From: Bacteroidota bacterium | GTDB lineage: Bacteria > Bacteroidota > Bacteroidia > Bacteroidales > VadinHA17 | DNA length: 64,000 nucleotides | Assembly: GCA_018262715.1 (NCBI GenBank) | Contig: JADFDS010000042.1 | Coordinates: 1 to 64,000 of the forward strand | Direction of reading: 5' to 3' | Made by a program: the position numbers and the translations under genes | The notes under the pieces: generated by a model | Database searches by the model: none | What the model was told of the DNA's origin: nothing | Seen by the model: only the letters and a program-made list of their open reading frames with translations | Shown: piece after piece, positions 24,456 through 33,017 of the stretch | Position numbering within the stretch: the stretch's first letter is position 1 | Layout: every line of letters starts with the position of its first letter

Positions 24456-25166
24456 GTGTTTCATATTAAAGATATTGCCGACGACTTCCTGAGTCTGTTC
24501 CTCCCGCGGCCATGCCTGTCGTGCGGTGTTCCGCTGGTCAGGGGAGAAGAGGTGCTCTGTACCGGCTGCATGCTTGACATGGCACGCACTGACTTTCACC
24601 TCCGCCGTGGCAACATGCTCGAACAGGCTTTCTGGGGCAGGTGCAGTGTGGAAAGGGCAGCGGCTTATTCGGTGTATAACCGCGGAAGCCGCATAAGAAA
24701 GCTTATTCACCTGCTTAAGTACTCAGGCAGGAAGGATATCGGCATCATGCTCGGCAGGCTGTACGGCTCTGTCCTGACGGGAAGCGGATTCACTGACGGG
24801 ATGGATATGATCATCCCCGTGCCGCTCGATCCGGCCAGGGAAAGGCGCCGGGGATACAACCAGAGTCTGTGCATCGCCGAGGGAATGGCTTCACACTGCC
24901 GCCTGCCGGTGAGGAGCGACATTCTTTGCCGGACAGGCAAGTCAGGCTCACAGACAAAAAGGGGGAGGTATGAGAGGTGGGAGAATGTCGAGGGACTCTT
25001 CACGGTGACCAGGCCCCTGGATATTGCCGGCCGGCATGTACTGCTGGTTGATGACGTAATCACCACCGGTTCAACAATGGAAGCCTGTGTAACCGCGCTT
25101 CAGTCTGCCGGTGGCGTCATGGTCAGTGTCGCAGCACTTGCTGCCGCCCAGAAACTTACTGTTTGA
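24456..25166 (+). CDS. comF: ComF family phosphoribosyltransferase-like protein
   Basis: The 236-residue protein has an N-terminal zinc-finger-like segment (CLSCG near 22 and CTGC near 37) and a C-terminal phosphoribosyltransferase fold with the PRPP loop VLLVDDVITTGST near 195. The GYNQS and GSQTKRGRYERWENV blocks are typical of ComF. In naturally competent bacteria ComF supports DNA uptake; in others it is kept without known role. I chose GTG 24456 because it follows the promoter element and gives the usual start just before LFLPRPCLSCG. The longer TTG start adds 36 residues without family match. It converges with ruvC. Confidence 0.85.
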   Translation: MFHIKDIADDFLSLFLPRPCLSCGVPLVRGEEVLCTGCMLDMARTDFHLRRGNMLEQAFWGRCSVERAAAYSVYNRGSRIRKLIHLLKYSGRKDIGIMLGRLYGSVLTGSGFTDGMDMIIPVPLDPARERRRGYNQSLCIAEGMASHCRLPVRSDILCRTGKSGSQTKRGRYERWENVEGLFTVTRPLDIAGRHVLLVDDVITTGSTMEACVTALQSAGGVMVSVAALAAAQKLTV

Positions 25167-25204
25167 CCCTGCCCACGGAAACTTACTGTTTGATCCTGTC
25201 GCTG
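25151..25204. repeat. 27-bp tandem duplication at the comF/ruvC stops
   Basis: Bases 25151-25177 and 25178-25204 match at 22 of 27 positions and share GAAACTTACTGTTTGA. The first copy contains the comF stop (TGA, plus strand); the second contains the ruvC stop (TAA, minus strand). Each copy could supply either stop. Confidence 0.8.
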
Positions 25205-25746
25205 TTCTTTTTAATGAAGTCGCCCCAGTTCCTGAATTCCCTGGCTGCAACAGGCTTATTGCTCTGGTAGAAGTGGCACAGGGCTGCACCCAGGGCATCG
25301 GTGGCGTCAAGAACCATCGACTCCCTGTGGAAGGCAAGGATGGTCCGCAGCATGGAAGCCACCTGCTCCTTGCTGGCCTGGCCCCTGCCGGTAATCGACA
25401 TCTTGATCATCCTCGGTGCATACTCGAACACCGGCAGGTCACGGTACAGTGCTGCCGCAATGGCGGCACCCTGCGCCCTGCCCAGCTTGAGCATGCTCTG
25501 TACGTTCTTGCCGAAGAAGGGAGCCTCAATGGCAAACTCATCAGGATGATACCTGTCAATCAGCCCGAGTGTCTCCTCGAAGATGGTCCGTATCTTGCGG
25601 AAGTGATCCTCCTTCTTCCGGAGGTCAATGATGCCCAGGGTGATGAGTGACGGGCTCCTGCCTGATACGCTTATGAGGCCGTAACCCGTGACGGTGGTGC
25701 CGGGGTCAATACCAAGGATGATCTTCTCAGACTGGCCCGGCTTCAC
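25183..25746 (-). CDS. ruvC: Holliday junction endonuclease RuvC
   Basis: This 187-residue RuvC has the four acidic catalytic residues in context: ILGIDPGTT near residue 14, FAIEAPFFGKN near 72, and the C-terminal DATDALGAALCH. It resolves Holliday junctions as a dimer with RuvAB. I start it at GTG 25746, which overlaps the stop of the upstream peptidase gene as GTGA. The longer frame to 25809 adds 21 residues without homology. No ruvA or ruvB is in the window. Its stop lies in a short tandem duplication shared with the convergent comF. Confidence 0.92.
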   Translation of the reverse strand: MKPGQSEKIILGIDPGTTVTGYGLISVSGRSPSLITLGIIDLRKKEDHFRKIRTIFEETLGLIDRYHPDEFAIEAPFFGKNVQSMLKLGRAQGAAIAAALYRDLPVFEYAPRMIKMSITGRGQASKEQVASMLRTILAFHRESMVLDATDALGAALCHFYQSNKPVAAREFRNWGDFIKKNSDRIKQ

Positions 25747-27080
25747 TTTCTGAATGCTTGCGGTGGCCCGAGGAAGAGCTCCGTGGGTAACTGGTTGCCT
25801 TCGGACCATATGCGGGGGCGCCTCACCGGCACGGCAGGGGCTGCTTTTGTCCCGTTAAGTACGCCGATGGCTGCCTTGAGAGATGCCTCTTCCGGATCAC
25901 CGAAATCATGTGTTATATCATCAGCAGCCCTCACATCAGGCGGGATGCCGTCATAGAACCGTCCCTGGTCCATCGCATTCAGATATTCGAAGGTGATCGG
26001 GGCAAAGACATACTTGTAATCCGGTTCCGGCTCAGCGTCTGAGGGGAACGGATATCCCCAGATGTTCATCCCGGCCGGTTTGCCGTGGGTGGTGTCACCC
26101 ACTATCTTCACATCGACATATGGCAGAAGGCTGTTGATCACAACCTCGCTCGCAGAGGCTGAACTGCGGGTGGTGATGAAAACCACGCGGTCAAGTCCCA
26201 GCGGACTCTCCGTCCGGATGAACTTGTAACTCTCATTCCACTCGGGACCGACAAGTGTGTTGTATGTCAGTTTGTATGCCACCTTGGTGGTGTCAGTCCA
26301 TGCCAGCACAAGGCTGGCGAGCTGCTGGGCTATATCCATGTATCCTCCGGTATTGTACCGGAGGTCAATGATGAGGTCAGTGACGTTACTGGCCTTGAAA
26401 TCGGCAAAAGCATCGTTAAGCTCCTGTTCAGACGGGTCAATGAATGTCTCGAAACACAGATAACCTGTCTTGCCGCCGGGGAGGTCGAGGACCTTTGATG
26501 CCGTCACCGAGTTGATTATGAAGCTCGACTTGACGGAGTTGTATGTCACCTCCTGGCCATCAGGATTTATGAACTTAAACGAATTGGTTGTTCCTGCGGT
26601 GCCGGGGCCCATAAGGTTGTTGTAGGCAGTGTTATTGCCCGAGATGAAGATCGGGGCGATGGCAGTGCCGTTGATCTCCTTTACTATCCACCCTCTTCTT
26701 ACCCCCTTCGGCCACAGGTCAGAGCCCTCGTAAAGGCTTACCACCCTGACATTGTTCATCTCGTCAAGACCCATCCTGATTCCGTGACCTACGAAGCTGC
26801 CCTCCATTGAAGCCATGAAGCTCTCAAAGTCTGTAACGAAACTCCACCTGTCCCTCTGCCTGTATCTCAGGGCTTCCAGGAGTTCCTCAGGGCCGCTGTA
26901 GTCAGATACCTTGACGGTGGGCATGTTGGTATACCAGAGATAGACATATTTCATCAGATCATACAGGCCGTCGCGCGCCCTCTGTTCCAGTGTGGGGGTT
27001 TTGACCGGTTCCGGGTCTTTCTCGCATCCGAAAAGGAAGGGAATTACCAGAAAAGATATAATAAGTATTTTTTTCATCAT
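25743..27080 (-). CDS. S41 family C-terminal-processing peptidase lipoprotein
   Basis: This 445-residue protein starts best at ATG 27080 (MMKKILIISFLVIPFLFGC), a lipoprotein signal. After an N-terminal helical region comes a PDZ-like domain and then the S41 catalytic domain, with LIIDLRYNTGGY near 240, the nucleophile block TTRSSASASE and the lysine block HGKPAG. The Ser-Lys dyad of tail-specific proteases is therefore intact. It is anchored in the outer or inner membrane and faces the periplasm. It overlaps ruvC by four bases and lies 43 bp below the EamA gene, so it belongs to the serS-EamA-S41-ruvC run. Confidence 0.88.
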   Translation of the reverse strand: MMKKILIISFLVIPFLFGCEKDPEPVKTPTLEQRARDGLYDLMKYVYLWYTNMPTVKVSDYSGPEELLEALRYRQRDRWSFVTDFESFMASMEGSFVGHGIRMGLDEMNNVRVVSLYEGSDLWPKGVRRGWIVKEINGTAIAPIFISGNNTAYNNLMGPGTAGTTNSFKFINPDGQEVTYNSVKSSFIINSVTASKVLDLPGGKTGYLCFETFIDPSEQELNDAFADFKASNVTDLIIDLRYNTGGYMDIAQQLASLVLAWTDTTKVAYKLTYNTLVGPEWNESYKFIRTESPLGLDRVVFITTRSSASASEVVINSLLPYVDVKIVGDTTHGKPAGMNIWGYPFPSDAEPEPDYKYVFAPITFEYLNAMDQGRFYDGIPPDVRAADDITHDFGDPEEASLKAAIGVLNGTKAAPAVPVRRPRIWSEGNQLPTELFLGPPQAFRK

Positions 27081-27123
27081 CCTTGGAATTTGATGTAAAA
27101 GTAACAAAAAATGTGCCGGTTGG

Positions 27124-28008
27124 TTAAGCCAGCTTCGCCCTGTTCTGGTAGATGACGCTTCCTATGATGAGAAGAAGCCCCAGCGGGGTGGTATAATAAA
27201 CGGGTTCGTCAATGATGAAGTGCAGCAGTATGAGTGAAATGAATGGAGCGAAATATACCAGGTTGCTTACCTTGTCAGTTGTCTCGGAGAGTTGCAGTGC
27301 TTTCAGCCACAGCCAGAAGGTGATGCCCATCTCGAAGAAGCCGCAGTACACTGATGCTGCCACCCCTTTAATGCTCAGTGCATGCGTGAATGAGCCACCG
27401 GTGGCCATAAGGATGAGCATATATACCGATCCGAATGCGAAGCTGGTAAACAGTTTTACCGACTCATCGCGCCTGTCGCGTACGTTAAGAACGAAATAAA
27501 GTGCCCAGAGCACGCCGCTGACAAGAGCAAGCATCACGCCCAGGGTGTCTGATCTGCCCGGTTTCAGAGGAGCCCCCTGTGACGAGATGATATATACCCC
27601 CACCAGGCTTATTGCCAGTGCAAGAAAGCTGCGGGCCGGTATGCGATGACCAAGCAGCGGTATTGAAAAGAAGACAAGGATGATGGGCCATATCATGTTG
27701 ATAGGCTGTGCCACCTGGCCTGGCAGACGACTGTATGCAGTCAGCAGAATGAGGTAGTAGCCGACCGGGTTTACCAGGCCCAGCAGTGCTGACCAGAGCA
27801 GTTCCCTGCCAGTGGTCTGCCTGAGAAGGCATAATTTACCCGTAACAAACATGATGGCAAAAAGGACTGCGGTTGAGACAAGGGTGGTGATACCCAGCAT
27901 GGTCACTATGCTCAGTTCAGACAGTGCTATCTTGAAGGCTGTAGGGATGGTGCCCCAGAGCATCACTGAGAGGGCGGCATAAATGTATGCCTGCTGGCCT
28001 TTTTTCAT
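27124..28008 (-). CDS. EamA/DMT family transporter
   Basis: This 294-residue membrane protein has ten hydrophobic segments arranged as two EamA repeats (start AALSVMLWGTIPTAF; second repeat around LALVSGVLWALYF). Drug/metabolite transporters of this family move amino acids, sugars or other small solutes out of or into the cell; the substrate cannot be read from sequence. Its ATG is 5 bp after the serS stop, so it is translated from the serS mRNA, a link with no obvious functional logic. Confidence 0.9.
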   Translation of the reverse strand: MKKGQQAYIYAALSVMLWGTIPTAFKIALSELSIVTMLGITTLVSTAVLFAIMFVTGKLCLLRQTTGRELLWSALLGLVNPVGYYLILLTAYSRLPGQVAQPINMIWPIILVFFSIPLLGHRIPARSFLALAISLVGVYIISSQGAPLKPGRSDTLGVMLALVSGVLWALYFVLNVRDRRDESVKLFTSFAFGSVYMLILMATGGSFTHALSIKGVAASVYCGFFEMGITFWLWLKALQLSETTDKVSNLVYFAPFISLILLHFIIDEPVYYTTPLGLLLIIGSVIYQNRAKLA

Positions 28009-28013
28009 TTCTT

Positions 28014-29288
28014 TCAGCTGATCATTCCGAACCCGGTGTAGGGCACCAGCGCGGCAGGTATGGTGATTCCTCCGGGGGTCTGGTTGTTCTCAAGGAGAGC
28101 GGCTACTATGCGTGGCAACGCCAGTGCGCTTCCGTTGAGGGTGTGGCACAGTGTTGTCTGTTTGGCCCCCTTTTCGCGGAAGCGGCACCTGAGCCTGTTG
28201 GCCTGGAAAGCCTCGAAATTCGAGGTGGAGCTTACCTCCAGCCAGCGCTGCTGTGCTGCCGACCATACCTCAAAGTCATATGTCATTGCCGATGTGAATG
28301 ACATGTCACCGCCGCAGAGCCTTACAATCCGGTATGGCAACTCCAGCTTCACCAGGAGGCCCTCCACATGGCTTACCATCTCCTCAAGCGATTCATATGA
28401 TTTGTCGGGATGGGCAATCTGCACTATCTCAACCTTGTCAAACTGGTGCAGCCTGTTCAGGCCCCTTACATGAGCGCCCCACGAGCCTGCCTCGCGGCGG
28501 AAGCACGGAGTGTATCCCATGTTCTTCACCGGCATAACAGCTGCATCAAGGATCACGTCGCGGTATATGTTTGTTATTGGCACCTCGGCTGTGGGGATCA
28601 TGTAAAGGTTGTCAATGCCCACATGGTACATCTGTCCCTCCTTGTCGGGCAGCTGGCCTGTGCCGAAGCCCGAGTCCTCATTGACCACTATCGGCGGTTC
28701 TATCTCACGGTATCCTGCCTTTTCTCCCTCGTCGAGGAAGAAGTTTATCAGTGATCTCTGGAGTTTTGCTCCCTTTCCTTTGTATACGGGAAACCCGGCA
28801 CCGGTGATCTTGATCCCCAGGTCAAAGTCTATGATGTCATATTTCTTTATCAGGTCCCAGTGGGGCACTGCGCCTTCGTACAGATGAGGAATGGCGCCAC
28901 CGCTGCGTACCACTACGTTATCTTCGGCGCTTTTTCCCGGGGCTACCAGGGCGTGGGGCAGGTTGGGCAGCCTGACCAGTTCGGTTTGCATCTCGCCTGA
29001 TACCACTTCCAGGGTGTCTGCCAGCTGCTTCTGCTTGCCCTTCATGGCGCCGATGCCCTGACGGGCAGCGTCAGCCTCATCCCTCCGCCCTTCCTTCATC
29101 ATGGCACCAATCTCACGTGACAGGGTGTTAAGCTCAGCCTGGATGGAATCACTCTCAGCCTGCAGCTCGCGCCGGCGGCGGTCAAGATCAAGCACATGCT
29201 GTACTATCTCTGTGGCATCAAAGTTCTTGACTTTGAGCCGTTCAATGACGAACGACGATTGTTCACGAATCAGGTTGATGGTTAACAT
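28014..29288 (-). CDS. serS: Seryl-tRNA synthetase
   Basis: This 424-residue class II synthetase has the expected N-terminal coiled-coil arm (about 30-100, ending in the GMKGKQKQLADTLE region) that contacts the long variable arm of tRNA-Ser. The catalytic core follows, with motif 2 (CFRREAGSWGAHVRGLNRLHQF) and motif 3 (LNGSALALPRIVAALLEN) clear. It charges tRNA-Ser with serine. It is the first gene after the rplU-rpmA terminator and probably leads the run through EamA, S41 and ruvC. Confidence 0.97.
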   Translation of the reverse strand: MLTINLIREQSSFVIERLKVKNFDATEIVQHVLDLDRRRRELQAESDSIQAELNTLSREIGAMMKEGRRDEADAARQGIGAMKGKQKQLADTLEVVSGEMQTELVRLPNLPHALVAPGKSAEDNVVVRSGGAIPHLYEGAVPHWDLIKKYDIIDFDLGIKITGAGFPVYKGKGAKLQRSLINFFLDEGEKAGYREIEPPIVVNEDSGFGTGQLPDKEGQMYHVGIDNLYMIPTAEVPITNIYRDVILDAAVMPVKNMGYTPCFRREAGSWGAHVRGLNRLHQFDKVEIVQIAHPDKSYESLEEMVSHVEGLLVKLELPYRIVRLCGGDMSFTSAMTYDFEVWSAAQQRWLEVSSTSNFEAFQANRLRCRFREKGAKQTTLCHTLNGSALALPRIVAALLENNQTPGGITIPAALVPYTGFGMIS

Positions 29289-29320
29289 AACGGAAGGATT
29301 TTTGATGATAAGCGGGGTAA

Positions 29321-29373
29321 AATTAAAACAAAAACTCCTGAAAATATGCGCCTCAGCGTATTTTTCAGGAGTT
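29321..29373 (-). terminator. Intrinsic terminator after rplU-rpmA
   Basis: A long stem (29333-29351 with 29356-29373, one bulge) sits around a 4-base loop. On the minus strand it is followed by TTTGTTTTAATT. It lies between the rpmA stop and the serS start. Confidence 0.75.
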
Positions 29374-29392
29374 CCTGTAAGTTATCAGTATC

Positions 29393-29653
29393 CTATTCAG
29401 CCACGGGTTTAACCGAGACGTAAGATTTGTTGTCGCGCTTCTTTTTGAACTCAACGGTTCCGTCGACGAGGGCAAAGAGGGTATGATCCTTGCCGAGCCC
29501 GACGTTTTCACCGGGATTATGGGTGGTGCCACGCTGGCGAACGATTATGCTGCCTGCCTTTACTGTCTGTCCTCCGAAGAGCTTGACACCAAGCCTTTTG
29601 CTTTCTGAATCGCGGCCGTTACGTGAACTGCCTACACCTTTCTTGTGTGCCAT
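29393..29653 (-). CDS. rpmA: 50S ribosomal protein L27
   Basis: This 86-residue protein begins [19 protein letters not shown], the canonical L27 start, whose N-terminal tail reaches the peptidyl-transferase centre. There is no Firmicutes-type cleaved pre-sequence. The [13 protein letters not shown] block and the C-terminal SVKPVAE end are as expected. It lies 26 bp after rplU in the standard L21-L27 operon and is closed by a strong terminator. Confidence 0.98.
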   Translation of the reverse strand: MAHKKGVGSSRNGRDSESKRLGVKLFGGQTVKAGSIIVRQRGTTHNPGENVGLGKDHTLFALVDGTVEFKKKRDNKSYVSVKPVAE

Positions 29654-29679
29654 ATCGTTTTCTTTTTACTGTTTATCGG

Positions 29680-30183
29680 TTATTCCTTCGCCGGTTTCTT
29701 TGTGCTTTTTGCCGGAGCCTTCTTTACGGTTTCCTTCTTCTCGGCCGTTTCCTTAACGGCAGCGGCTTTTTTTGCCGGAGCCTTCTTCACCTCTGCCTTC
29801 ACCTCTTCTGTTGCGGGCGCTTCGGCTGCTTTCTTTTCTGCCTTCGGTGCGGCTTTCTTCCTGGGCTCACCGGCCGGGCCGATGCTCAGTATCTCCACCT
29901 GTGTGAAATCCTGACGGTGACCGGTCCTCTTCTGATAACCCTTCCTTCTCTTCTTCTTGAAGATGATGACTTTGTCTCCTCTTGCATGGCCGAGAACCTT
30001 ACCCTCAATAACAGTATTGGGAACAAGGGGTTCACCCACGATGACTGCACCGTCATTGTCTGTAAGAAGAACTTTTTCAAACTCTACACTGTCGCCTTCA
30101 GCTGCATCAAGACGGTGAACATATATCTTCTGTCCCTCTTCTACCTTGAACTGCTGACCGGCAATTTCAACGATTGCGTACAT
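29680..30183 (-). CDS. rplU: 50S ribosomal protein L21 with Ala/Lys-rich C-terminal extension
   Basis: The first 101 residues are a complete L21 ([18 protein letters not shown], then [19 protein letters not shown]). A further 66 residues of low-complexity Lys, Ala, Glu and Pro follow, with KKAPAK repeated near the end. Typical L21 stops near residue 103, so this is a long tail, likely disordered and surface-exposed; extended tails on L21 occur in some Bacteroidota. The start is ATG 30183; a TTG two codons upstream is less likely. A canonical promoter precedes it, and the 5' leader can fold into nested stems. Confidence 0.95.
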   Translation of the reverse strand: MYAIVEIAGQQFKVEEGQKIYVHRLDAAEGDSVEFEKVLLTDNDGAVIVGEPLVPNTVIEGKVLGHARGDKVIIFKKKRRKGYQKRTGHRQDFTQVEILSIGPAGEPRKKAAPKAEKKAAEAPATEEVKAEVKKAPAKKAAAVKETAEKKETVKKAPAKSTKKPAKE

Positions 30184-30270
30184 TTTCAATCTCTCTTATA
30201 TTACTCCGTGAGGCGGACATGCTCCTCTGTGCATGACACTTCTGCAGGCCCCGCCGGATCTTAGTTTTTC
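30184..30270 (-). promoter_or_regulatory. Structured leader of the rplU-rpmA operon
   Basis: The leader of about 87 bases can form an inner stem (CATGC at 30218-30222 with GCATG at 30231-30235) and an outer stem (GGCGG at 30212-30216 with CCGCC at 30251-30255). It could be a site for ribosomal-protein feedback control; this is inference. Confidence 0.4.
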
Positions 30271-30276
30271 GGACTG

Positions 30277-30306
30277 CAAAGATATAAAAATTAACTTATC
30301 TGCAAA
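30277..30306 (-). promoter_or_regulatory. Promoter of rplU-rpmA
   Basis: On the minus strand TTTG (30306-30303) and TATCTTTG (30284-30277) are separated by 18 bases, a good -33/-7 pair. Confidence 0.7.
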
Positions 30307-30308
30307 CC

Positions 30309-30328
30309 GGTGACATTAATTTATCACC
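30309..30328. promoter_or_regulatory. Small inverted repeat in the divergent rplU/nuclease gap
   Basis: GGTGA (30309-30313) and TCACC (30324-30328) form an inverted repeat with a 10-base A/T-rich centre. It lies just beyond the rplU -33 element and could be an operator; no regulator is identified. Confidence 0.25.
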
Positions 30329-30382
30329 AATATGATGTGGATAAAAAATCGGGAAGGGGAGGAGATAAAGATTCATATTATT

Positions 30383-30390
30383 TATATTTG
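30383..30390 (+). promoter_or_regulatory. Promoter -7 element of the bifunctional nuclease gene
   Basis: TATATTTG matches TAnnTTTG exactly, 36 bases before ATG 30427. No clear -33 element is present. Confidence 0.55.
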
Positions 30391-30426
30391 TCATATCGGC
30401 CTGTCAGGCAGAAAATCTGGTAAACT

Positions 30427-31032
30427 ATGCAGAATAAGCTCATTCGTCTGAAGGTTATAGGCATTTCATACAGCCAGACGCAGTCAGGCGCCTATGCCCT
30501 TATACTGGCGGAGGAAAACGGGGAACGGCGGATACCTATAATTATCGGGGGGTTTGAGGCTCAGGCCATAGTCATCAAACTTGAAAACCTGGAGCCCCCA
30601 AGACCGCTGACACATGACCTCTTCCGCAGCTTTGCCGAAGCATGCGGCGTCACGGTGGAACAGGTGCTCATCAACCGGCTCCGCGAAGGGATATTCTATT
30701 CTGAGATCGTATGCACTGACGGTGAAAGGCGCTTTCACATTGACTCACGCACCTCTGACGCTGTGGCACTGGCACTGAGGTTTGAATGCCCGATATTCAT
30801 TGAACCTCAGATTCTGAATGAGGCCGGCATTGTCATGAGTGCCACCACCGAGGAAGAACAGAAGAAACAGGCGGAACCGCCGAAGGAGAAAAAACAGCCC
30901 GTGAGCAGCGAATACAGCGAATTCTCAGTGGATGAGCTTAAGGATATGCTCTCCGATGCAATCGGCCGGGAGGATTATGAGCAGGCAGCAGCCATCCGCG
31001 ACGAGATGGCAAGAAGGAAAGGACAAGGATAA
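30427..31032 (+). CDS. Bifunctional nuclease family protein with UVR motif
   Basis: This 201-residue protein has an N-terminal bifunctional nuclease domain (DUF151; residues about 1-135, with IPIIIGGFEAQAI and HIDSRTSDAVALALR) and a C-terminal UVR motif (about 168-195, DMLSDAIGREDYEQAAAIRDE). A charged linker rich in Lys, Glu and Pro joins them. The domain pair is common in Bacteroidota. A DNase/RNase activity is reported for plant homologues of the first domain, and UVR motifs bind partners such as UvrA/UvrB or Clp proteins. Its role here is not established. GH97 starts 14 bp later. Confidence 0.9.
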   Translation: MQNKLIRLKVIGISYSQTQSGAYALILAEENGERRIPIIIGGFEAQAIVIKLENLEPPRPLTHDLFRSFAEACGVTVEQVLINRLREGIFYSEIVCTDGERRFHIDSRTSDAVALALRFECPIFIEPQILNEAGIVMSATTEEEQKKQAEPPKEKKQPVSSEYSEFSVDELKDMLSDAIGREDYEQAAAIRDEMARRKGQG

Positions 31033-31046
31033 TTAATCAGGGAGAA

Positions 31047-33002
31047 ATGAAGATTTTAAGGATTTTGATTGCAGCAGGGCTGCTGATACCGGTGCCCCTG
31101 CTGTCAAAGGAGTACAAGGTTAAATCACCCGACGGGAAGATCACACTCTCGGCGGAGACCACCACGGGGATTAACCTCACCGTCAGTTATGAAAATAAAG
31201 AGATAATCACCGGGCTGTCGCCCGAACTGCAACTGGAAGGGGTGACCATTCCCGGACAACGCCCGGCCATAGCAAAGGCTGTCACCTCATCAGTGAACAA
31301 TATTCTGGTTCCTGTGGTGCCCCATAAAAACAGCCGGGTGCCTGACATCTTCAACGCACTTGAACTTCGCTTCAGGGGCGGATCATCAATCGAGTTACGC
31401 GTTTATGATGACGGTGTGGCATACAGGTTCAAATCGGCAATGAAGGGAACCGTCAAAGTAAGGGATGAACGGTTCGCCTTTTCGCTTCCCGGCGGAGCCG
31501 GAGCCTTTTGGCCGCTGGAAAAGGGCTTCATGTCACATAATGAATGCACCTTCTTCCCCGCATCCATGGATACCATCGGCCCGAAACACCTGGCCAGCCT
31601 GCCGGCGCTCTTTACCTCCGGCCCGATAAACATCCTCCTCAGCGAGGCTGACATACATGACTACCCGGGCCTGTGGATAAACGGAGACGGCCGCGGGGGC
31701 GTGAAGGGGGTGATTCCCGCATACCCTGCTGCAGTGAAAGCGCACAATGACCGCAACGTTTATGTGACCGGGCGCGAAGACTACCTTGCAGTGACATCGG
31801 GCACACGCACTTACCCGTGGCGCCTGTTCATCATCACCCCTGATGACGCCGGCCTGGTTGAGAGCGAGATGGTCTACAGGCTGGGAGCTCCCCCGGCACC
31901 GGGAGCTGACTTCAGCTGGGTCAAACCCGGAAAGGTGGCATGGGACTGGTACAACGCAAACAATATTTACGGGGTTGATTTCAGGGCCGGACTCAACAAT
32001 GATACATACAGGTACTATATAGATTTTGCATCGGAGAACGGTATTGAATACGTCATCCTCGACGAGGGATGGTACAAACTGGGAGATGTTCTGGAGCAGG
32101 CCCCGGGATTTAACGTTGGTGAGCTGTGCGAATATGCCGCATCTAAAAACGTCGGAATCATTCTGTGGGTTGTATGGAAAACCTTTCATGACAGGATTGA
32201 TGAAGCCCTGGCACAATTTGAGAAGTGGGGAGTGAAGGGGATCAAGGTCGATTTCATGCAGCGCGACGACCAGTGGATGGTCAACTATTATTATGAGGTG
32301 GCTGAGAAAGCTGCCCGGCATAAGATGCTGGTTGATTTCCACGGGTCTTACAAGCCTGACGGGATGGAACGCACATGGCCCAATGTAATCACCCGCGAGG
32401 GAGTCAAGGGACTGGAGAACGACAAGTGGAGCGCTGATTGCAACCCGGAACATGACCTGACCCTGCCGTTTACCCGCATGGTCGCCGGCCCGATGGACTA
32501 TACCCCGGGAGCTATGGTCAACATGCAGCAGCGCGACTTCAAGCCGATATACTACAGGCCGGCCAGCCAGGGCACCAGGGTGCACCAGATGGCTATGTAC
32601 GTGGTCTTCGAGAGTCCCCTGCAGATGCTCGCTGACAGCCCCTCAAACTATAAGCGCAACCAGGAGTGCACCTCCTTCATTGCCGGTGTACCGGTCACCT
32701 GGGATGAAACCAGGGTGGTTGAGGCCAGGAAGGGTGACAACATTGTCATAGCACGCAGGCACGGCACTGTCTGGTACCTGGCCGCAATGAATGACTGGAA
32801 ACCGTTCGCGACGGAGGTTGACCTTTCGTTCCTGCCTTCCGGCGAATACAGCATGGAGATATTTTCTGATGGAATTAACGCTGACAGGCACGGAGAAGAT
32901 TACAAACATGTCACACGCAGGGCTGCTGCCGGAGAAAAGATCACTCTCACCCTGGCTCCCGGTGGAGGATGGGTGGCAAAGATCACTCCTTCAGTCAGAT
33001 AA
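31047..33002 (+). CDS. GH97 family alpha-glycosidase, probably retaining
   Basis: This 651-residue secreted enzyme (signal MKILRILIAAGLLIPVPLLS) has the GH97 layout: an N-terminal beta-sandwich, a central barrel, and a C-terminal beta domain. The barrel carries the calcium and catalytic segments WDWYNANN, EYVILDEGWY, IKVDFMQRDDQ and VITREGVKGLE. GH97 splits into inverting enzymes, such as SusB, and retaining enzymes that use an aspartate nucleophile in a KVDF-type strand. The KVDFMQRDDQ segment suggests the retaining type, which includes alpha-galactosidases. That subtype call is inference. The gene stands alone, with no SusC/SusD pair nearby. Confidence 0.9.
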   Translation: MKILRILIAAGLLIPVPLLSKEYKVKSPDGKITLSAETTTGINLTVSYENKEIITGLSPELQLEGVTIPGQRPAIAKAVTSSVNNILVPVVPHKNSRVPDIFNALELRFRGGSSIELRVYDDGVAYRFKSAMKGTVKVRDERFAFSLPGGAGAFWPLEKGFMSHNECTFFPASMDTIGPKHLASLPALFTSGPINILLSEADIHDYPGLWINGDGRGGVKGVIPAYPAAVKAHNDRNVYVTGREDYLAVTSGTRTYPWRLFIITPDDAGLVESEMVYRLGAPPAPGADFSWVKPGKVAWDWYNANNIYGVDFRAGLNNDTYRYYIDFASENGIEYVILDEGWYKLGDVLEQAPGFNVGELCEYAASKNVGIILWVVWKTFHDRIDEALAQFEKWGVKGIKVDFMQRDDQWMVNYYYEVAEKAARHKMLVDFHGSYKPDGMERTWPNVITREGVKGLENDKWSADCNPEHDLTLPFTRMVAGPMDYTPGAMVNMQQRDFKPIYYRPASQGTRVHQMAMYVVFESPLQMLADSPSNYKRNQECTSFIAGVPVTWDETRVVEARKGDNIVIARRHGTVWYLAAMNDWKPFATEVDLSFLPSGEYSMEIFSDGINADRHGEDYKHVTRRAAAGEKITLTLAPGGGWVAKITPSVR

Positions 33003-33017
33003 AGAGGGCGGCATTCT

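Noticed and set aside
31533-32585. 350-residue minus-strand frame over the GH97 gene
   Set aside because: It is a shadow of a well-supported plus-strand GH97 gene and its translation shows no family match.
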